A stretch of 64,000 nucleotides of DNA, from contig NZ_QKTO01000007.1 in the NCBI RefSeq assembly GCF_003234855.1, positions 1 to 64,000 of the forward strand, written 5' to 3'. Shown here piece by piece: positions 42,954 to 51,971 of the stretch; position 1 is the first letter of the stretch; every line of letters begins with the position of its first letter. The DNA is from Curtobacterium sp. MCBD17_032 (GTDB taxonomy: Bacteria; Actinomycetota; Actinomycetes; Actinomycetales; Microbacteriaceae). The notes under the pieces were generated by a model. It was not told the origin of the DNA, did not search any database, and saw nothing but the letters and a program-made list of their open reading frames with translations. The translations under genes and the position numbers were made by a program.

Positions 42954-44051
42954 GTGATCACGAAACGTGCGACGACGCTCGCGGACGGCCGCGACCTCTT
43001 CTACTTCGACGATGCCGACTCGACGCTCCCCGCCGAGCGGAGCATCGACGAGCGGGTCCTCGATCCCCGGCCGGAGACCGCGCGGATGCGGCAGGACGTG
43101 CTGACCGGCGAGTGGGTGTCCATCGCCGCGAGTCGCCAGAACCGGGTGTTCCTGCCCCCGGCCGACCAGGACCCGCTCGCGCCGCAGACCGCCGCGAACC
43201 CGTCGGAGATCCCGAGCCGCTACGACGTCGCCGTGTTCGAGAACCGCTCCCCGTCGTTCGGGCCGGTGCTCGAGGCGGACGACGCCCCGTCATCGCTCGA
43301 TTCCCTGTCCGAGGTGGGGCTGAACCGGGAGCTCCGGAGCGTCGGCCGCTGCGAGGTCGTGTGCTTCTCCCCCGAGACGAGCGGTTCCTTCGCGTCCATC
43401 TCCGAGTCCCGGGCCCGTACGGTCGTCGAGGCCTGGGCGGACCGCACCGCCGCGCTCTCCGCGATGCCCGGCATCCACCAGGTGTTCCCGTTCGAGAACC
43501 GCGGCGAGGCGATCGGCGTCACGCTGCACCACCCGCACGGGCAGATCTACGCGTACCCGTACGTCACCCCCCGCACCCAGCGACTGCTGGCGTCGATCGA
43601 GCGGTTCGGACCGGACCTGTTCGAGCAGCACCTGGCGAACGAGCGCGGGTCGGAACGGGTCGTCCTCGCTGGTGAGCACTTCACCGCCTTCGTGCCGTTC
43701 GCCGCGCGCTGGCCGATCGAGATCCACATGCTCCCGCACCGCCACGTGCCGGACTTCGCCGGGCTCACCGAGCCCGAGAAGGACGAACTCGCGCACATGC
43801 ACCTGCGACTCACCCGGGGCCTCGACGCGCTCTACGGGGACCCGACGCCGTACATCGCCGCGTGGCACCAGGCCCCGGTGCACATCGCCCGGGACACCGT
43901 GCGCCTCATGCTGCAGATCACCTCGCCGCGTCGGGCGGCGGACAAGTTGAAGTTCCTGGCAGGCAGCGAAGCCGCCATGGGCGCCTGGATCGGGGACCTG
44001 GTGCCCGAGAAGGCGGCCGAGTTCATCCGAGGAGGGATCGAACGCGCATGA
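42954..44051 (+). CDS. galT: galactose-1-phosphate uridylyltransferase
   Basis: Transfers UMP from UDP-glucose to galactose-1-phosphate (Leloir pathway). The 365 residues include GEWVSIAASRQNRVFLPP, the first HIT-like half (NRSPSFGPV) and the active-site VTLHHPHGQIYAYPY with the nucleophilic His of H-P-H-G-Q. The second half has PIEIHMLPHRHVPDFAGL. The GTG start is set by the leaderless promoter; the end overlaps galK (ATGA). Confidence 0.95.
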   Translation: MITKRATTLADGRDLFYFDDADSTLPAERSIDERVLDPRPETARMRQDVLTGEWVSIAASRQNRVFLPPADQDPLAPQTAANPSEIPSRYDVAVFENRSPSFGPVLEADDAPSSLDSLSEVGLNRELRSVGRCEVVCFSPETSGSFASISESRARTVVEAWADRTAALSAMPGIHQVFPFENRGEAIGVTLHHPHGQIYAYPYVTPRTQRLLASIERFGPDLFEQHLANERGSERVVLAGEHFTAFVPFAARWPIEIHMLPHRHVPDFAGLTEPEKDELAHMHLRLTRGLDALYGDPTPYIAAWHQAPVHIARDTVRLMLQITSPRRAADKLKFLAGSEAAMGAWIGDLVPEKAAEFIRGGIERA

Positions 44052-45184
44052 CGTTCCAGCAGGTGTTCGGGTACGAGCCAGCGGTGCGGTACTCCGCCCC
44101 GGGCCGCGTGAACCTGATCGGTGAGCACACCGACTACAACGACGGGTACGTCCTGCCCTTCGCGATCGACCGGCGCACGGTGGCCTCGATCGGGCAGCGG
44201 GACGACCGTCTGATCCGGGTCGCCTCGGCGTTCGAGCCCGGTGCGGTGCACGAGCTCTCGCTCGACGACCTCGATCCGTCCCGGATGGACGGTTGGTCGG
44301 CGTATGTCTTCGGCATCGCCTGGGCGCTCCGGGAGCAGGCCGACGCCTCGCTCGACAGTCGGACCGGGTTCGACGTCTTCATCGACTCCGACGTGCCGGT
44401 CGGTGCGGGTCTGTCGTCGAGTGCGGCGATCGAGTGCGGCGTGGCCCTCGCGTTCAACGACCTGTGGGAGCTCGGCCTCGACCGCAAGACCCTGGCCCGC
44501 GTGGGCCAGTACTCCGAGAACCACGCCGTCGGCGCACCGACCGGCATCATGGACCAGTCCGCGTCGCTCCTCGGCGAGCAGGACGCCGTCGTGTTCCTCG
44601 ACTGCCGCACGCTCGACACCGCGGTGGTGGACCTGGCGCTCGAGGCGAACGGCCTCGAGGTCCTCGTCATCGACACCCGCGTCGAGCACGCTCACGCCAC
44701 CGGCGGCTACAAGGCCCGTCGGGACTCGTGCGAGAAGGGCGCGCAGGTGCTCGGTGTCCCGGCCCTGCGCGACGTTGCGGTCGAGGACCTGCCGCGCGCG
44801 CAGGAGCTGCTCGACGACGAGACCTTCCGCCGCGTCCGCCACATCGTCACCGAGGACCAGCGCGTCCTCGACACCGTCCGCACGCTCCGCGAGCAGGGTC
44901 CGCGCGCGATCGGCGAGCTGCTCGTCGCCTCGCACGCGTCCATGCGTGACGACTTCGAGATCTCGGTGCCGGAGCTCGACCTGGCGGTCGAGACCGCGAT
45001 GGCGCACGGAGCCGTCGGTGCCCGCATGACCGGTGGCGGCTTCGGCGGTGCGGCGATCGCGCTCGTCGACCGGGAGGCCCGTGGCACCATCACGGATGCC
45101 GTCACGTCCGCCTTCGCGTCGGCCGGGTACCGCGAGCCGACGGTCTTCACCGTCCACGCGGCGCAGGGCGCACGGCGCGACTGA
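44048..45184 (+). CDS. galK: galactokinase
   Basis: Phosphorylates galactose at C1. The 378-residue GHMP kinase shows the galactokinase signature GRVNLIGEHTDYNDGYVLP, the ATP loop PVGAGLSSSAAIECG, the catalytic Asp region GIMDQSASLLGEQDAVVFLD and the C-terminal GHMP motif RMTGGGFGGAAIAL. Coupled to galT through ATGA. No galE lies in the window, so the epimerase is encoded elsewhere. Confidence 0.96.
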   Translation: MTFQQVFGYEPAVRYSAPGRVNLIGEHTDYNDGYVLPFAIDRRTVASIGQRDDRLIRVASAFEPGAVHELSLDDLDPSRMDGWSAYVFGIAWALREQADASLDSRTGFDVFIDSDVPVGAGLSSSAAIECGVALAFNDLWELGLDRKTLARVGQYSENHAVGAPTGIMDQSASLLGEQDAVVFLDCRTLDTAVVDLALEANGLEVLVIDTRVEHAHATGGYKARRDSCEKGAQVLGVPALRDVAVEDLPRAQELLDDETFRRVRHIVTEDQRVLDTVRTLREQGPRAIGELLVASHASMRDDFEISVPELDLAVETAMAHGAVGARMTGGGFGGAAIALVDREARGTITDAVTSAFASAGYREPTVFTVHAAQGARRD

Positions 45185-45190
45185 CGCGCG

Positions 45191-45270
45191 GCGCGGTGCC
45201 GGCCGGACCCGCGCAACGCGGCGCGGTGCCGGCTGGACCCGCGCAGCGGCGCGGTGCCGGCTGGACCCGC
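45191..45270. repeat. 28-30 bp tandem repeat
   Basis: Three copies of a unit with core GCGCGGTGCCGGCTGGACCC begin near 45191, 45221 and 45249, directly after galK. Confidence 0.8.
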
Positions 45271-45327
45271 ACAACGGAAACCGGCTCGCGCCACGGACTC
45301 CCGTGGTGCGAGCCGGTTTCTGTTGTG
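45271..45327. terminator. bidirectional terminator galK/folD
   Basis: A near-perfect stem: ACAACGGAAACCGGCTCGC on the left pairs with GCGAGCCGGTTTCTGTTGT on the right, with an inner CCACGG/CCGTGG pair. It lies between convergent galK and folD. From 45351 to 45421 follows a GC-only stretch with a 24-bp unit repeated twice. Confidence 0.8.
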
Positions 45328-45421
45328 CGGTGCCGGTCTGCGCCGGGTGCCGGCCAGCGGCCGGCGGCCGCCGCCGGCCAGCGGCCGGCGGCCGCCGCCG
45401 GCCGGCGGCCGGCCGGCCGGC

Positions 45422-46354
45422 CTACTTCAGGTGGCGCTCGGCGGCCTCGACGACGTTCTTCATGAGCATCGCGCGGGTCATCGGGCCGACGCCGCCCGGC
45501 GTCGGCGACAGGAAGCCGGCGACCGACGCCACCGCGGGATCGACATCGCCGCGGAGCTTCGCCTTGCCGGTCGACTCGTCGACGATCCGGCTGATGCCCA
45601 CGTCGATGACGGCCGCACCGGGCTTGACCCAGTCCGGCTGCACGAGCCCGGCCACCCCGGCCGCGGCGACGATGATGTCGGCACGACGGCACTCGGCAGC
45701 GACGTCCTCGGTGAGGGAGTGCGTCAGCGTCGCGGTTGCCTCGAGCCGGGTCAGCAGCAGGCCGAGCGGACGACCGACCGTCAGGCCCTGGCCGATGATC
45801 GTGACGTGCTTGCCCCGGATCGGGACGCCGTACGCCTCGAGCATCGCGACGATCCCCCGCGGGGTGCACGGCAGCGGGGCGTCGATCGTACCGGCACCAC
45901 CGGGGACGGCGAGCACGAGCTCACCGAGGTTCGTCGGGTGCAGGCCGTCGGCGTCCTTCGCCGGGTTCATCAGCTCGAGCATCGGGATCGGGTCGATGCC
46001 CTGCGGCAGCGGGAGCTGCACGATGAACGCGGTGACCCGGGGGTCGTCGTTCATCTGCAGGATGGCCCCGCGGATGTCCGCTGCACTGGCCGTCTCCGGC
46101 AGGTCGATGCGGACCGAGTCGAGCCCGATCTGCGCCGAGTCCTTGTGCTTGCCGGCGACGTACGACACGGAGCCCGGGTTCTGGCCGACCATGATCGTGC
46201 CGAGACCGGGCCGGAAGCCGTGGTCGTGCAGCCGGTCGATGCGGACCTTCAGGTCGTCGAGCGTGCGGGCGGCGAGGGCGGTGCCGTCGATGCGGACGGC
46301 ACTGCCCTCCCCCGCCCAGAGCGCTCGCGGCAGGTCGGCCACGGCGGCGCTCAC
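45422..46354 (-). CDS. folD: methylene-THF dehydrogenase / methenyl-THF cyclohydrolase
   Basis: A bifunctional NADP-dependent enzyme of one-carbon metabolism, 310 residues. The catalytic Lys is in [26 protein letters not shown] carries the substrate-binding segment, and the nucleotide-binding loop is [17 protein letters not shown]. The GTG overlaps the glyA stop (GTGA), so it is co-translated with glyA and under the same riboswitch. Confidence 0.95.
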   Translation of the reverse strand: MSAAVADLPRALWAGEGSAVRIDGTALAARTLDDLKVRIDRLHDHGFRPGLGTIMVGQNPGSVSYVAGKHKDSAQIGLDSVRIDLPETASAADIRGAILQMNDDPRVTAFIVQLPLPQGIDPIPMLELMNPAKDADGLHPTNLGELVLAVPGGAGTIDAPLPCTPRGIVAMLEAYGVPIRGKHVTIIGQGLTVGRPLGLLLTRLEATATLTHSLTEDVAAECRRADIIVAAAGVAGLVQPDWVKPGAAVIDVGISRIVDESTGKAKLRGDVDPAVASVAGFLSPTPGGVGPMTRAMLMKNVVEAAERHLK

Positions 46355-47658
46355 GCGTAGAGCGGGAACGCGTCGGTCAGGGCCTTGACCCGGGCCGAGA
46401 GCGCCTCGATGTCCGGCTCCGGCATGAGGGTCAGCGCGATGATGTCGGCCACCTCGGTGAACTCGGCGTCGCCGAAGCCACGGGTCGCGAGCGCCGAGGT
46501 GCCGATGCGGACACCCGAGGTGACCATCGGCGGGCGCGGGTCGAACGGCACCGAGTTGCGGTTCACGGTGATGCCGACCTCGTGCAGCAGGTCCTCGGCC
46601 TGCTTGCCGTCCACCTCGGACTCGCGCAGGTCGACGAGCACCAGGTGCACGTCGGTGCCACCGGTGAGGACGTCGATGCCCGCGGCCTTGGCGTCGTCCT
46701 GTGTCAGACGCTCAGCGAGTGCCTTCGCGCCGCGGAGCGTGCGCTCCTGGCGGTCCTTGAACTCCGGCGTCGCGGCGAGCAGGAACGCGGTGGCCTTGGC
46801 GGCGATCACGTGCATGAGCGGACCGCCCTGCTGGCCCGGGAACACCGCGGAGTTCAGCTTCTTGAAGAGCGACTCCTCGTTGGACAGGATGATGCCCGAG
46901 CGGGGGCCGGCGAGCGTCTTGTGCACCGTCGACGACACGACGTGGGCGTGCGGCAGCGGCGACGGGTGCAGGCCCGCGGCGACGAGACCGGCGAAGTGCG
47001 CCATGTCCACCCAGAGCGTCGCGCCGACCTCGTCCGCGATCTCGCGGAACTTCGCGAAGTCGAGCTGACGCGGGTACGCCGACCAGCCGGCGATGAGGAC
47101 CTTCGGCTGGTGCTCGATCGCCTTCGCGCGGATGTCGTCGTAGTCGACCTCGAACGTCTCCGGGTCGACGCCGTAGGACACCGCGTTGTAGATGCGGCCG
47201 GAGAAGTTGAGCTTCATGCCGTGGGTCAGGTGACCGCCGTGGGCGAGCTCGAGGCCGAGGATCGTGTCCCCGGCGGAGGCGATGGCGTGCAGGACCGCGG
47301 CGTTCGCGCTGGCGCCGGAGTGCGGCTGGACGTTCGCGTACGCGGCACCGAAGAGGGCCTTCGCGCGGTCGATGGCGAGCTGCTCGGCGACGTCGACGAA
47401 CTCGCAGCCGCCGTAGTAGCGCTTGCCGGGGTAGCCCTCGGCGTACTTGTTCGTCAGGACGGAGCCCTGCGACTCGAGGACGGCGCGCGGGACGAAGTTC
47501 TCGGACGCGATCATCTCGAGGGTGTCGCGCTGGCGACCGAGCTCGTTCTGCAGGACCGCGGCGATCTCGGGGTCGACCTCGGCGAGGGAGGCGTTGAAGC
47601 TGGACGGCGTGGAACTCGCGGACTGCGTGGACGCAGCGGGCAGATCGGTGATGGACAC
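46351..47658 (-). CDS. glyA: serine hydroxymethyltransferase
   Basis: A PLP enzyme converting serine and THF to glycine and methylene-THF. The 435 residues include [38 protein letters not shown], the PLP-binding Lys in [16 protein letters not shown] and [17 protein letters not shown]. Its first ~25 residues form a Ser/Thr-rich extension. GTG start at 47658 behind GAGGAG. The 5' leader of about 130 nt holds a ZTP riboswitch. Confidence 0.96.
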   Translation of the reverse strand: MSITDLPAASTQSASSTPSSFNASLAEVDPEIAAVLQNELGRQRDTLEMIASENFVPRAVLESQGSVLTNKYAEGYPGKRYYGGCEFVDVAEQLAIDRAKALFGAAYANVQPHSGASANAAVLHAIASAGDTILGLELAHGGHLTHGMKLNFSGRIYNAVSYGVDPETFEVDYDDIRAKAIEHQPKVLIAGWSAYPRQLDFAKFREIADEVGATLWVDMAHFAGLVAAGLHPSPLPHAHVVSSTVHKTLAGPRSGIILSNEESLFKKLNSAVFPGQQGGPLMHVIAAKATAFLLAATPEFKDRQERTLRGAKALAERLTQDDAKAAGIDVLTGGTDVHLVLVDLRESEVDGKQAEDLLHEVGITVNRNSVPFDPRPPMVTSGVRIGTSALATRGFGDAEFTEVADIIALTLMPEPDIEALSARVKALTDAFPLYA

Positions 47659-47710
47659 GGGACTCCTCGTTGTCTGATCGCCGCGCGGACGCGACGAGGT
47701 GGACGGGTGG

Positions 47711-47788
47711 GCGCTGCCCAGGCGTACGGCTGCGCTCCGTGTCAGGTGTCGCTCCCCGATGGTGACCCATCCAACGCCAGTCGCGACC
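47711..47788 (-). promoter_or_regulatory. ZTP (pfl) riboswitch of glyA-folD
   Basis: Read on the minus strand, the leader contains GGTCGCGACTGGCG at its 5' end, then ATCGGGGAGCGACACC and the 3' pseudoknot segment CGCCTGGGCAGC. These are the conserved pieces of the ZTP/ZMP-sensing pfl motif, which controls folate and purine genes such as glyA and folD in this phylum. The first pairing element begins at the predicted transcription start. Confidence 0.88.
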
Positions 47789-47793
47789 GTTCG

Positions 47794-47822
47794 ATCGTAC
47801 CGAGGCCGCAGGTTCGTGTCAC
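47794..47822 (-). promoter_or_regulatory. promoter of riboswitch-glyA-folD
   Basis: On the minus strand: -35 GTGACA (47817-47822), a 17-nt spacer and -10 TACGAT (47794-47799). Start is predicted at about 47787, the first base region of the riboswitch. Confidence 0.7.
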
Positions 47823-47831
47823 CCTTGTCCC

Positions 47832-48119
47832 ATGACCATGCTGAGTCCGGACGTCGACGAGCGCACCTCGGTGCGGGCCGACGTCCCGTGGACCACGGTG
47901 GTGTGGGACGACCCGGTGAACCTGATGTCGTACGTCACCTACGTCTTCGAGTCGTACTTCGGGTTCCCGCGGGCGAAGGCCGAGCGCCTCATGCACCAGG
48001 TCGACTCGGACGGTCGGGCGGTCGTCGCGACCGGGCACCGCGAGGAGATGGAGCGCCACGTGGAGGCCATGCACGGGTACGGCCTGCAGGCGACCGTCGA
48101 CCGGGCTCCCGCCGCGTGA
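47832..48119 (+). CDS. clpS: ATP-dependent Clp protease adaptor ClpS
   Basis: Delivers N-degron substrates to ClpC/ClpA. The 95 residues have the ClpS core: [40 protein letters not shown] and the C-terminal [20 protein letters not shown]. Two ATGs (47832, 47838) are possible. The end overlaps the next gene (GTGA). Confidence 0.95.
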   Translation: MTMLSPDVDERTSVRADVPWTTVVWDDPVNLMSYVTYVFESYFGFPRAKAERLMHQVDSDGRAVVATGHREEMERHVEAMHGYGLQATVDRAPAA

Positions 48120-48592
48120 TCCCCTTCGTCCGTCGAGCCGACGGGGTGCACCTCGGTCTCGCCGCCGGCGAGCGCGCCGTGTTGACGTCCCTCGTGGAGC
48201 AGTTGCGCCAGGTCCTCGACCACGACCTGACGACGGACCCGGTGGCGACGCGGATGTTCCCGGACGCCTACCCGGGGGACGACGAGGCCAGCGCCGAGTT
48301 CCGCCGGTACACGCAGGACGACCTGCGCACCGCCAAGTCCGCGAACGCGACCGTCGTGCACGAATGGTTGACGGGCACGCGGGACGGAGCGCTCACCCGC
48401 GCCGACGAGCAGGCCTGGCTCCGGTCCCTCACCGACCTGCGGCTCACCATCGCGGACCGCCTGGGCATCGTGGACCGGGACACCGCCGACAACGGCCTCG
48501 ACGGGGACGACGGCAGCATCGGCCTGCGGGACGTCTACGACTGGCTCGGGTACGTGCAGGAGCACCTGGTCGTCACGATCTCGTCCCGCTGA
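48116..48592 (+). CDS. DUF2017 family protein
   Basis: A 158-residue helical protein (ERAVLTSLVEQLRQVLDHDL, LRLTIADRLGIVDRD, YDWLGYVQEHLV), matching the DUF2017 family that accompanies clpS throughout Actinobacteria. GTG start in a 4-nt overlap with clpS. The function is unknown; the fixed neighbourhood suggests a link to ClpS. Confidence 0.88.
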   Translation: MIPFVRRADGVHLGLAAGERAVLTSLVEQLRQVLDHDLTTDPVATRMFPDAYPGDDEASAEFRRYTQDDLRTAKSANATVVHEWLTGTRDGALTRADEQAWLRSLTDLRLTIADRLGIVDRDTADNGLDGDDGSIGLRDVYDWLGYVQEHLVVTISSR

Positions 48593-48593
48593 C

Positions 48594-48637
48594 GGACGGG
48601 AGGCACGGGGCTCCGCCGCCACGTGCCTCCCGTCCGG
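48594..48637 (+). terminator. clpS operon terminator
   Basis: GGACGGGAGGCACG and its complement CGTGCCTCCCGTCC flank a GC loop directly after the DUF2017 stop. Confidence 0.8.
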
Positions 48638-48663
48638 TCGCGCGGACGCGCACACGCCCCCGG

Positions 48664-48669
48664 TACCCT
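48664..48669 (+). promoter_or_regulatory. -10 element of purU
   Basis: TACCCT, 6 nt before the GTG at 48676; predicted leaderless. Confidence 0.5.
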
Positions 48670-48675
48670 GATCCG

Positions 48676-49545
48676 GTGACGACCCCGACGCCCGAGACCC
48701 CCACGCACTGGACCCTGACGCTGGTCTGCGACGACCAGCCCGGCATCGTACACGCCGTCTCCGGAGCGGTCGTCGCGGCCGAGGGGAACATCACCGAGTC
48801 CCAGCAGTTCTCCAGCGCCGACACGGACACCTTCTTCATGCGCCTGCAGGTGATGGCACCGGTGGACCGCCAGACGTTCCAGGAGGCCCTGGCCCCCGTC
48901 GTCGAGCGGTACCGCATGCGCGTCCAGCTCGACGTCGTCGGCCGGCCGATGCGCACGCTCGTCCTGGTGTCGAAGGCCGGACACTGTCTCAACGACCTGC
49001 TGTACCGGCAGCGCGGCGGGCAGCTGCCGATCGACGTGCCGCTCGTGCTGTCGAACCACACCGATCTCGCCGAGTTGGCGTCGTTCTACTCGGTGCCGTT
49101 CGAACACCGGCCCGTCACCGACGCCGGGTCGAAGGCCGCGATGGAGCGCCGGGTCCTCGAGGCGGTCGAGGAGCACGACATCGAACTCGTCGTCCTCGCC
49201 CGGTACATGCAGATCCTCTCCCCCGAGCTGTGTGCGGCCCTCGCCGGCCGTGCGGTGAACATCCACCACTCGTTCCTGCCCGGCTTCAAGGGCGCGAACC
49301 CGTACCGGCAGGCGCACGCCCGCGGGGTGAAGCTCATCGGCGCGACGGCCCACTTCGTCACGAGCGACCTCGACGAGGGCCCGATCATCGAGCAGAACGT
49401 CGTGCGGGTCGACCACACCAAGGAGCCCGCCGAGCTCGTGTCCATCGGGCAGGACGAGGAGTCCCGCACCCTGACCCAGGCCGTCCGCTGGATCGCCGAG
49501 GACCGCGTGCTCCTCGACGGTGCCCGCACGATCATCTTCAAGTAG
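48676..49545 (+). CDS. purU: formyltetrahydrofolate deformylase
   Basis: Hydrolyses 10-formyl-THF to THF and formate, balancing the one-carbon pool. The 289 residues have an N-terminal ACT domain (residues 8-80: LTLVCDDQPGIVHAVSG) and a formyltransferase-like domain with VNIHHSFLPGFKGANPYRQA (catalytic Asn-His) and FVTSDLDEGPII (catalytic Asp). Its location 1 kb from glyA-folD fits a shared pathway. Confidence 0.95.
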   Translation: MTTPTPETPTHWTLTLVCDDQPGIVHAVSGAVVAAEGNITESQQFSSADTDTFFMRLQVMAPVDRQTFQEALAPVVERYRMRVQLDVVGRPMRTLVLVSKAGHCLNDLLYRQRGGQLPIDVPLVLSNHTDLAELASFYSVPFEHRPVTDAGSKAAMERRVLEAVEEHDIELVVLARYMQILSPELCAALAGRAVNIHHSFLPGFKGANPYRQAHARGVKLIGATAHFVTSDLDEGPIIEQNVVRVDHTKEPAELVSIGQDEESRTLTQAVRWIAEDRVLLDGARTIIFK

Positions 49546-49553
49546 GTCCGCCG

Positions 49554-49961
49554 ATGCGTGACGCTCCCCGCAGCCCGGTCGATCCCGGCGACGACCTCGC
49601 TCCGGCGTCGACCCCCGCTCCGCGTCGTCCCGTCGACGCCTGGACGGTCGTCCGCGTCCTGGTGTGCGCGTTCGGTCTGCTGTCCCTGGCGTACTGGGGC
49701 TACCTGTCCTGGCCGTACCCGTTCCCGGCGGTGTTCTTCATCGTCGGCGCCCCGCTGTTCGCTGCCGTCGTCTGGTACCTCTTCCGGTCACCGCGCTCCC
49801 CCATCGAGACCGACGTGGTCGGCAAGACCGTCGTCGAGACCGCCCTGGTCGTCGCCGCCGGCGCGACGTGGATCTCGCTCGGCCACCCCGTGGTCGGGCT
49901 GGTGTTCGTCGTGGTGGCGGCGGTCAGCGGCGTGGTCGCGTTCCGGCGGGAGACCGTATGA
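49554..49961 (+). CDS. DUF2568/YrdB-like small membrane protein
   Basis: A 135-residue protein with four membrane helices (VVRVLVCAFGLLSLAYWGYL, FPAVFFIVGAPLFAAVVWYL, VVETALVVAAGATWISLG, VVGLVFVVVAAVSGVVAF) after a hydrophilic start. The layout resembles DUF2568 proteins. It lies 8 nt after purU and overlaps nagA by 4 nt. Function unknown. Confidence 0.75.
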   Translation: MRDAPRSPVDPGDDLAPASTPAPRRPVDAWTVVRVLVCAFGLLSLAYWGYLSWPYPFPAVFFIVGAPLFAAVVWYLFRSPRSPIETDVVGKTVVETALVVAAGATWISLGHPVVGLVFVVVAAVSGVVAFRRETV

Positions 49962-51118
49962 CCGGCACGGGCTTCCAGGGCCGGGAGGCGCGGACCACCC
50001 TGGTGCGCGCCGACCGCCTGGTCGACGTGGCCGGGTCCGTCGACGACGGGTGGGTGCTCGTGGGAGGTGACACGGTCCTCCAGGTCGGGTCCGGAGCCGC
50101 ACCAGCGGCGGACGAGGTGGTCGACCTCGGGGACGCGGTCCTGACGCCGGGCTTAGTCGACCTGCACGGCCACGGCGGCGGGACCGAGGCGTACGAGGAC
50201 GCGTCGTTCGCCCGGGCCCTGGCGGTGCACCGCGCGCACGGCACCACCCGGTCCGTCCTGTCGCTCGTCGCGAACCCCGTCCCCGCGCTCGTCGCCTCGC
50301 TGGCGCAGGTGCGGGCCGTCATGGCGACGGACCCGCTCGTGCTCGGCGTCCACCTGGAAGGGCCGTTCCTCTCCCCGCGCAACAAGGGCGCCCACAACGA
50401 GGACCACCTCCTCACGCCGACCCCGGCGGACGTCGACACCCTGCTCGAAGCCGGTGCGGGTGTCCTCCGGCAGGTCACCATCGCACCCGAGCTGCCGGGA
50501 GCGATCGACGCCGTCCGCCGCTTCGTCGCCGCCGGCGTCACGGTGGCGGTCGGGCACACCGTGGCGACCGTCGACCAGGCGCGTGCCGCGTTCGACGCCG
50601 GGGCGACCGTCCTGACGCACGCCTTCAACGCGATGCCCGGGCTGCACCACCGTGCGCCGGGGCCGATCGGGGCGGCGGTGTCGGACGACCGGGTCACGCT
50701 CGAGCTGATCCTGGACGCGGTCCACGTGCACCCCCTCGTCGCCGAGACGCTGTTCCGCGCCGCCCCGGGTCGGGTCGCGCTGATCACCGACGCGATGGGT
50801 GCGGCGGGAGCGGCTGACGGTGACTACCGCCTCGGGTCCCTCGACGTCACCGTGACGGACGGGGTCGCGCGCGTCGCCGGGACGGAGACCATCGCGGGGT
50901 CGACCCTGACGCAGGACGTGGCACTCCGGAACGCCGTGACCCTCGCCGGGCGGACGCTGCCCGAGGCCGTGACGGCGCTCACGAGCATCCCGGCGGCGGC
51001 GCTCGGGCTCGGGGACCGGCTCGGTCGCCTCGCTCCGGGCTACGCGGCGGACCTCGTCGCGATGTCGCCGGCGATCGAGGTGCAGCGGGTGTGGGGCGGC
51101 GGGCGCGAGCTGCGCTGA
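49958..51118 (+). CDS. nagA: N-acetylglucosamine-6-phosphate deacetylase
   Basis: A metal-dependent amidohydrolase removing acetate from GlcNAc-6-P, 386 residues. The metal site has the H-x-H of GLVDLHGHGG, the Glu and following residues of GVHLEGPFLSPRNKGAH, AVGHTVAT, LTHAFNAMPG and the catalytic Asp in LITDAMGAAG. Works with nagB at 57.9 kb. ATG overlaps the preceding membrane gene (ATGA). Confidence 0.95.
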   Translation: MTGTGFQGREARTTLVRADRLVDVAGSVDDGWVLVGGDTVLQVGSGAAPAADEVVDLGDAVLTPGLVDLHGHGGGTEAYEDASFARALAVHRAHGTTRSVLSLVANPVPALVASLAQVRAVMATDPLVLGVHLEGPFLSPRNKGAHNEDHLLTPTPADVDTLLEAGAGVLRQVTIAPELPGAIDAVRRFVAAGVTVAVGHTVATVDQARAAFDAGATVLTHAFNAMPGLHHRAPGPIGAAVSDDRVTLELILDAVHVHPLVAETLFRAAPGRVALITDAMGAAGAADGDYRLGSLDVTVTDGVARVAGTETIAGSTLTQDVALRNAVTLAGRTLPEAVTALTSIPAAALGLGDRLGRLAPGYAADLVAMSPAIEVQRVWGGGRELR

Positions 51119-51241
51119 CGGGTCCCCGTCCCGTCGGCGGCGGTCTGTGACGCTCCGTGACGAGCGTCGGGACCGGCCCTGGCCCTGCTGCATAGGCTCC
51201 CTGCACCGGCGGACCCGTCGCCGCGACCCCGAGGAGCCCCG

Positions 51242-51903
51242 ATGTCCGCGCAGACCATCGCCGAGCAGGTCGACACGTTCAACGCGGGCTTCACGGCCCA
51301 GATCGGTCCCGAGTTGAGCGCGGTCTTCGACCGGGAGCAGGCCGACCTCCGCGCAGCGGGCGTGCCGAGCGCTGTCGCCGGCGTGGGCGGCACCGTCCCC
51401 GACGCGGCGCTGCTGACGGCGGCCGGGGCCGACACGTCACTGGCCGCCGAGATCGACGGCACGCCCGCCGTCGTGGTGTTCTACCGCGGCGCCTGGTGCC
51501 CGTACTGCAACCTGACGCTCCGCACCTACCAGCAGGACCTGCTGCCGGAACTCACCGCGCGCGGGGTCCGGCTCGTCGCGATCTCGCCGCAGACGCCCGA
51601 GGGCTCCGAGCAGGCGATCGCGAACGGCGAGCTGGCCTTCCCCCCCTGTCCGACCCGGCGAACGCCCTGGCCGCCCAGCTGGGCATCGTCACGGAACCGG
51701 ACGGGCCCGCACGGGAGGCCCACACGCAGCTCGGCTTCGACGTCGCCGACAGCAACGCCGACCACACGGCGCAGATCCCGTTCCCGTCGGTGTTCGTGGT
51801 CGACCGCGACCGGGTCATCCGGTTCGCCGACGTGCACGTCGACTACACGACGCGCACCGAGGTGGCGACGATCGTCGAAGCCGTCCCCCGCGTCGCCGGG
51901 TAG
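51242..51903 (+). pseudogene. peroxiredoxin-like (AhpC/TSA) gene with a frameshift
   Basis: The ATG at 51242 (after GAGGAG) begins a thioredoxin-fold protein with the active motif VFYRGAWCPYCNLTLRTYQQ, followed by VRLVAISPQTPEGSEQAIAN. At the run of seven C (51640-51646) the reading changes: the family-like continuation LSDPANALAAQLGIVTEPDG to IVEAVPRVAG, ending at 51903, is in another frame. Adding one C would give FPPLSDPANA and a 220-residue intact protein. Unless corrected, the first frame runs on into the next gene. Real mutation, phase variation and a sequencing error in the C run cannot be told apart here. Confidence 0.85.
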
Positions 51904-51959
51904 CGGCTCGCCGGGTAGCGGCCCGCCCGGCATCGGGCGCTCGGTCATCGGGCCGATCG

Positions 51960-51965
51960 TAGAGT
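51960..51965 (+). promoter_or_regulatory. -10 element of GNAT gene
   Basis: TAGAGT, 6 nt before the ATG at 51972; predicted leaderless. Confidence 0.5.
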
Positions 51966-51971
51966 GCAGCC

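Noticed and set aside
45351-45421. Replication or partition site suggested by GC-only inverted repeats
   Set aside because: The stretch is a duplicated 24-bp CCGGCC/GGCCGG low-complexity block between a terminator and folD; no AT-rich region or DnaA boxes.
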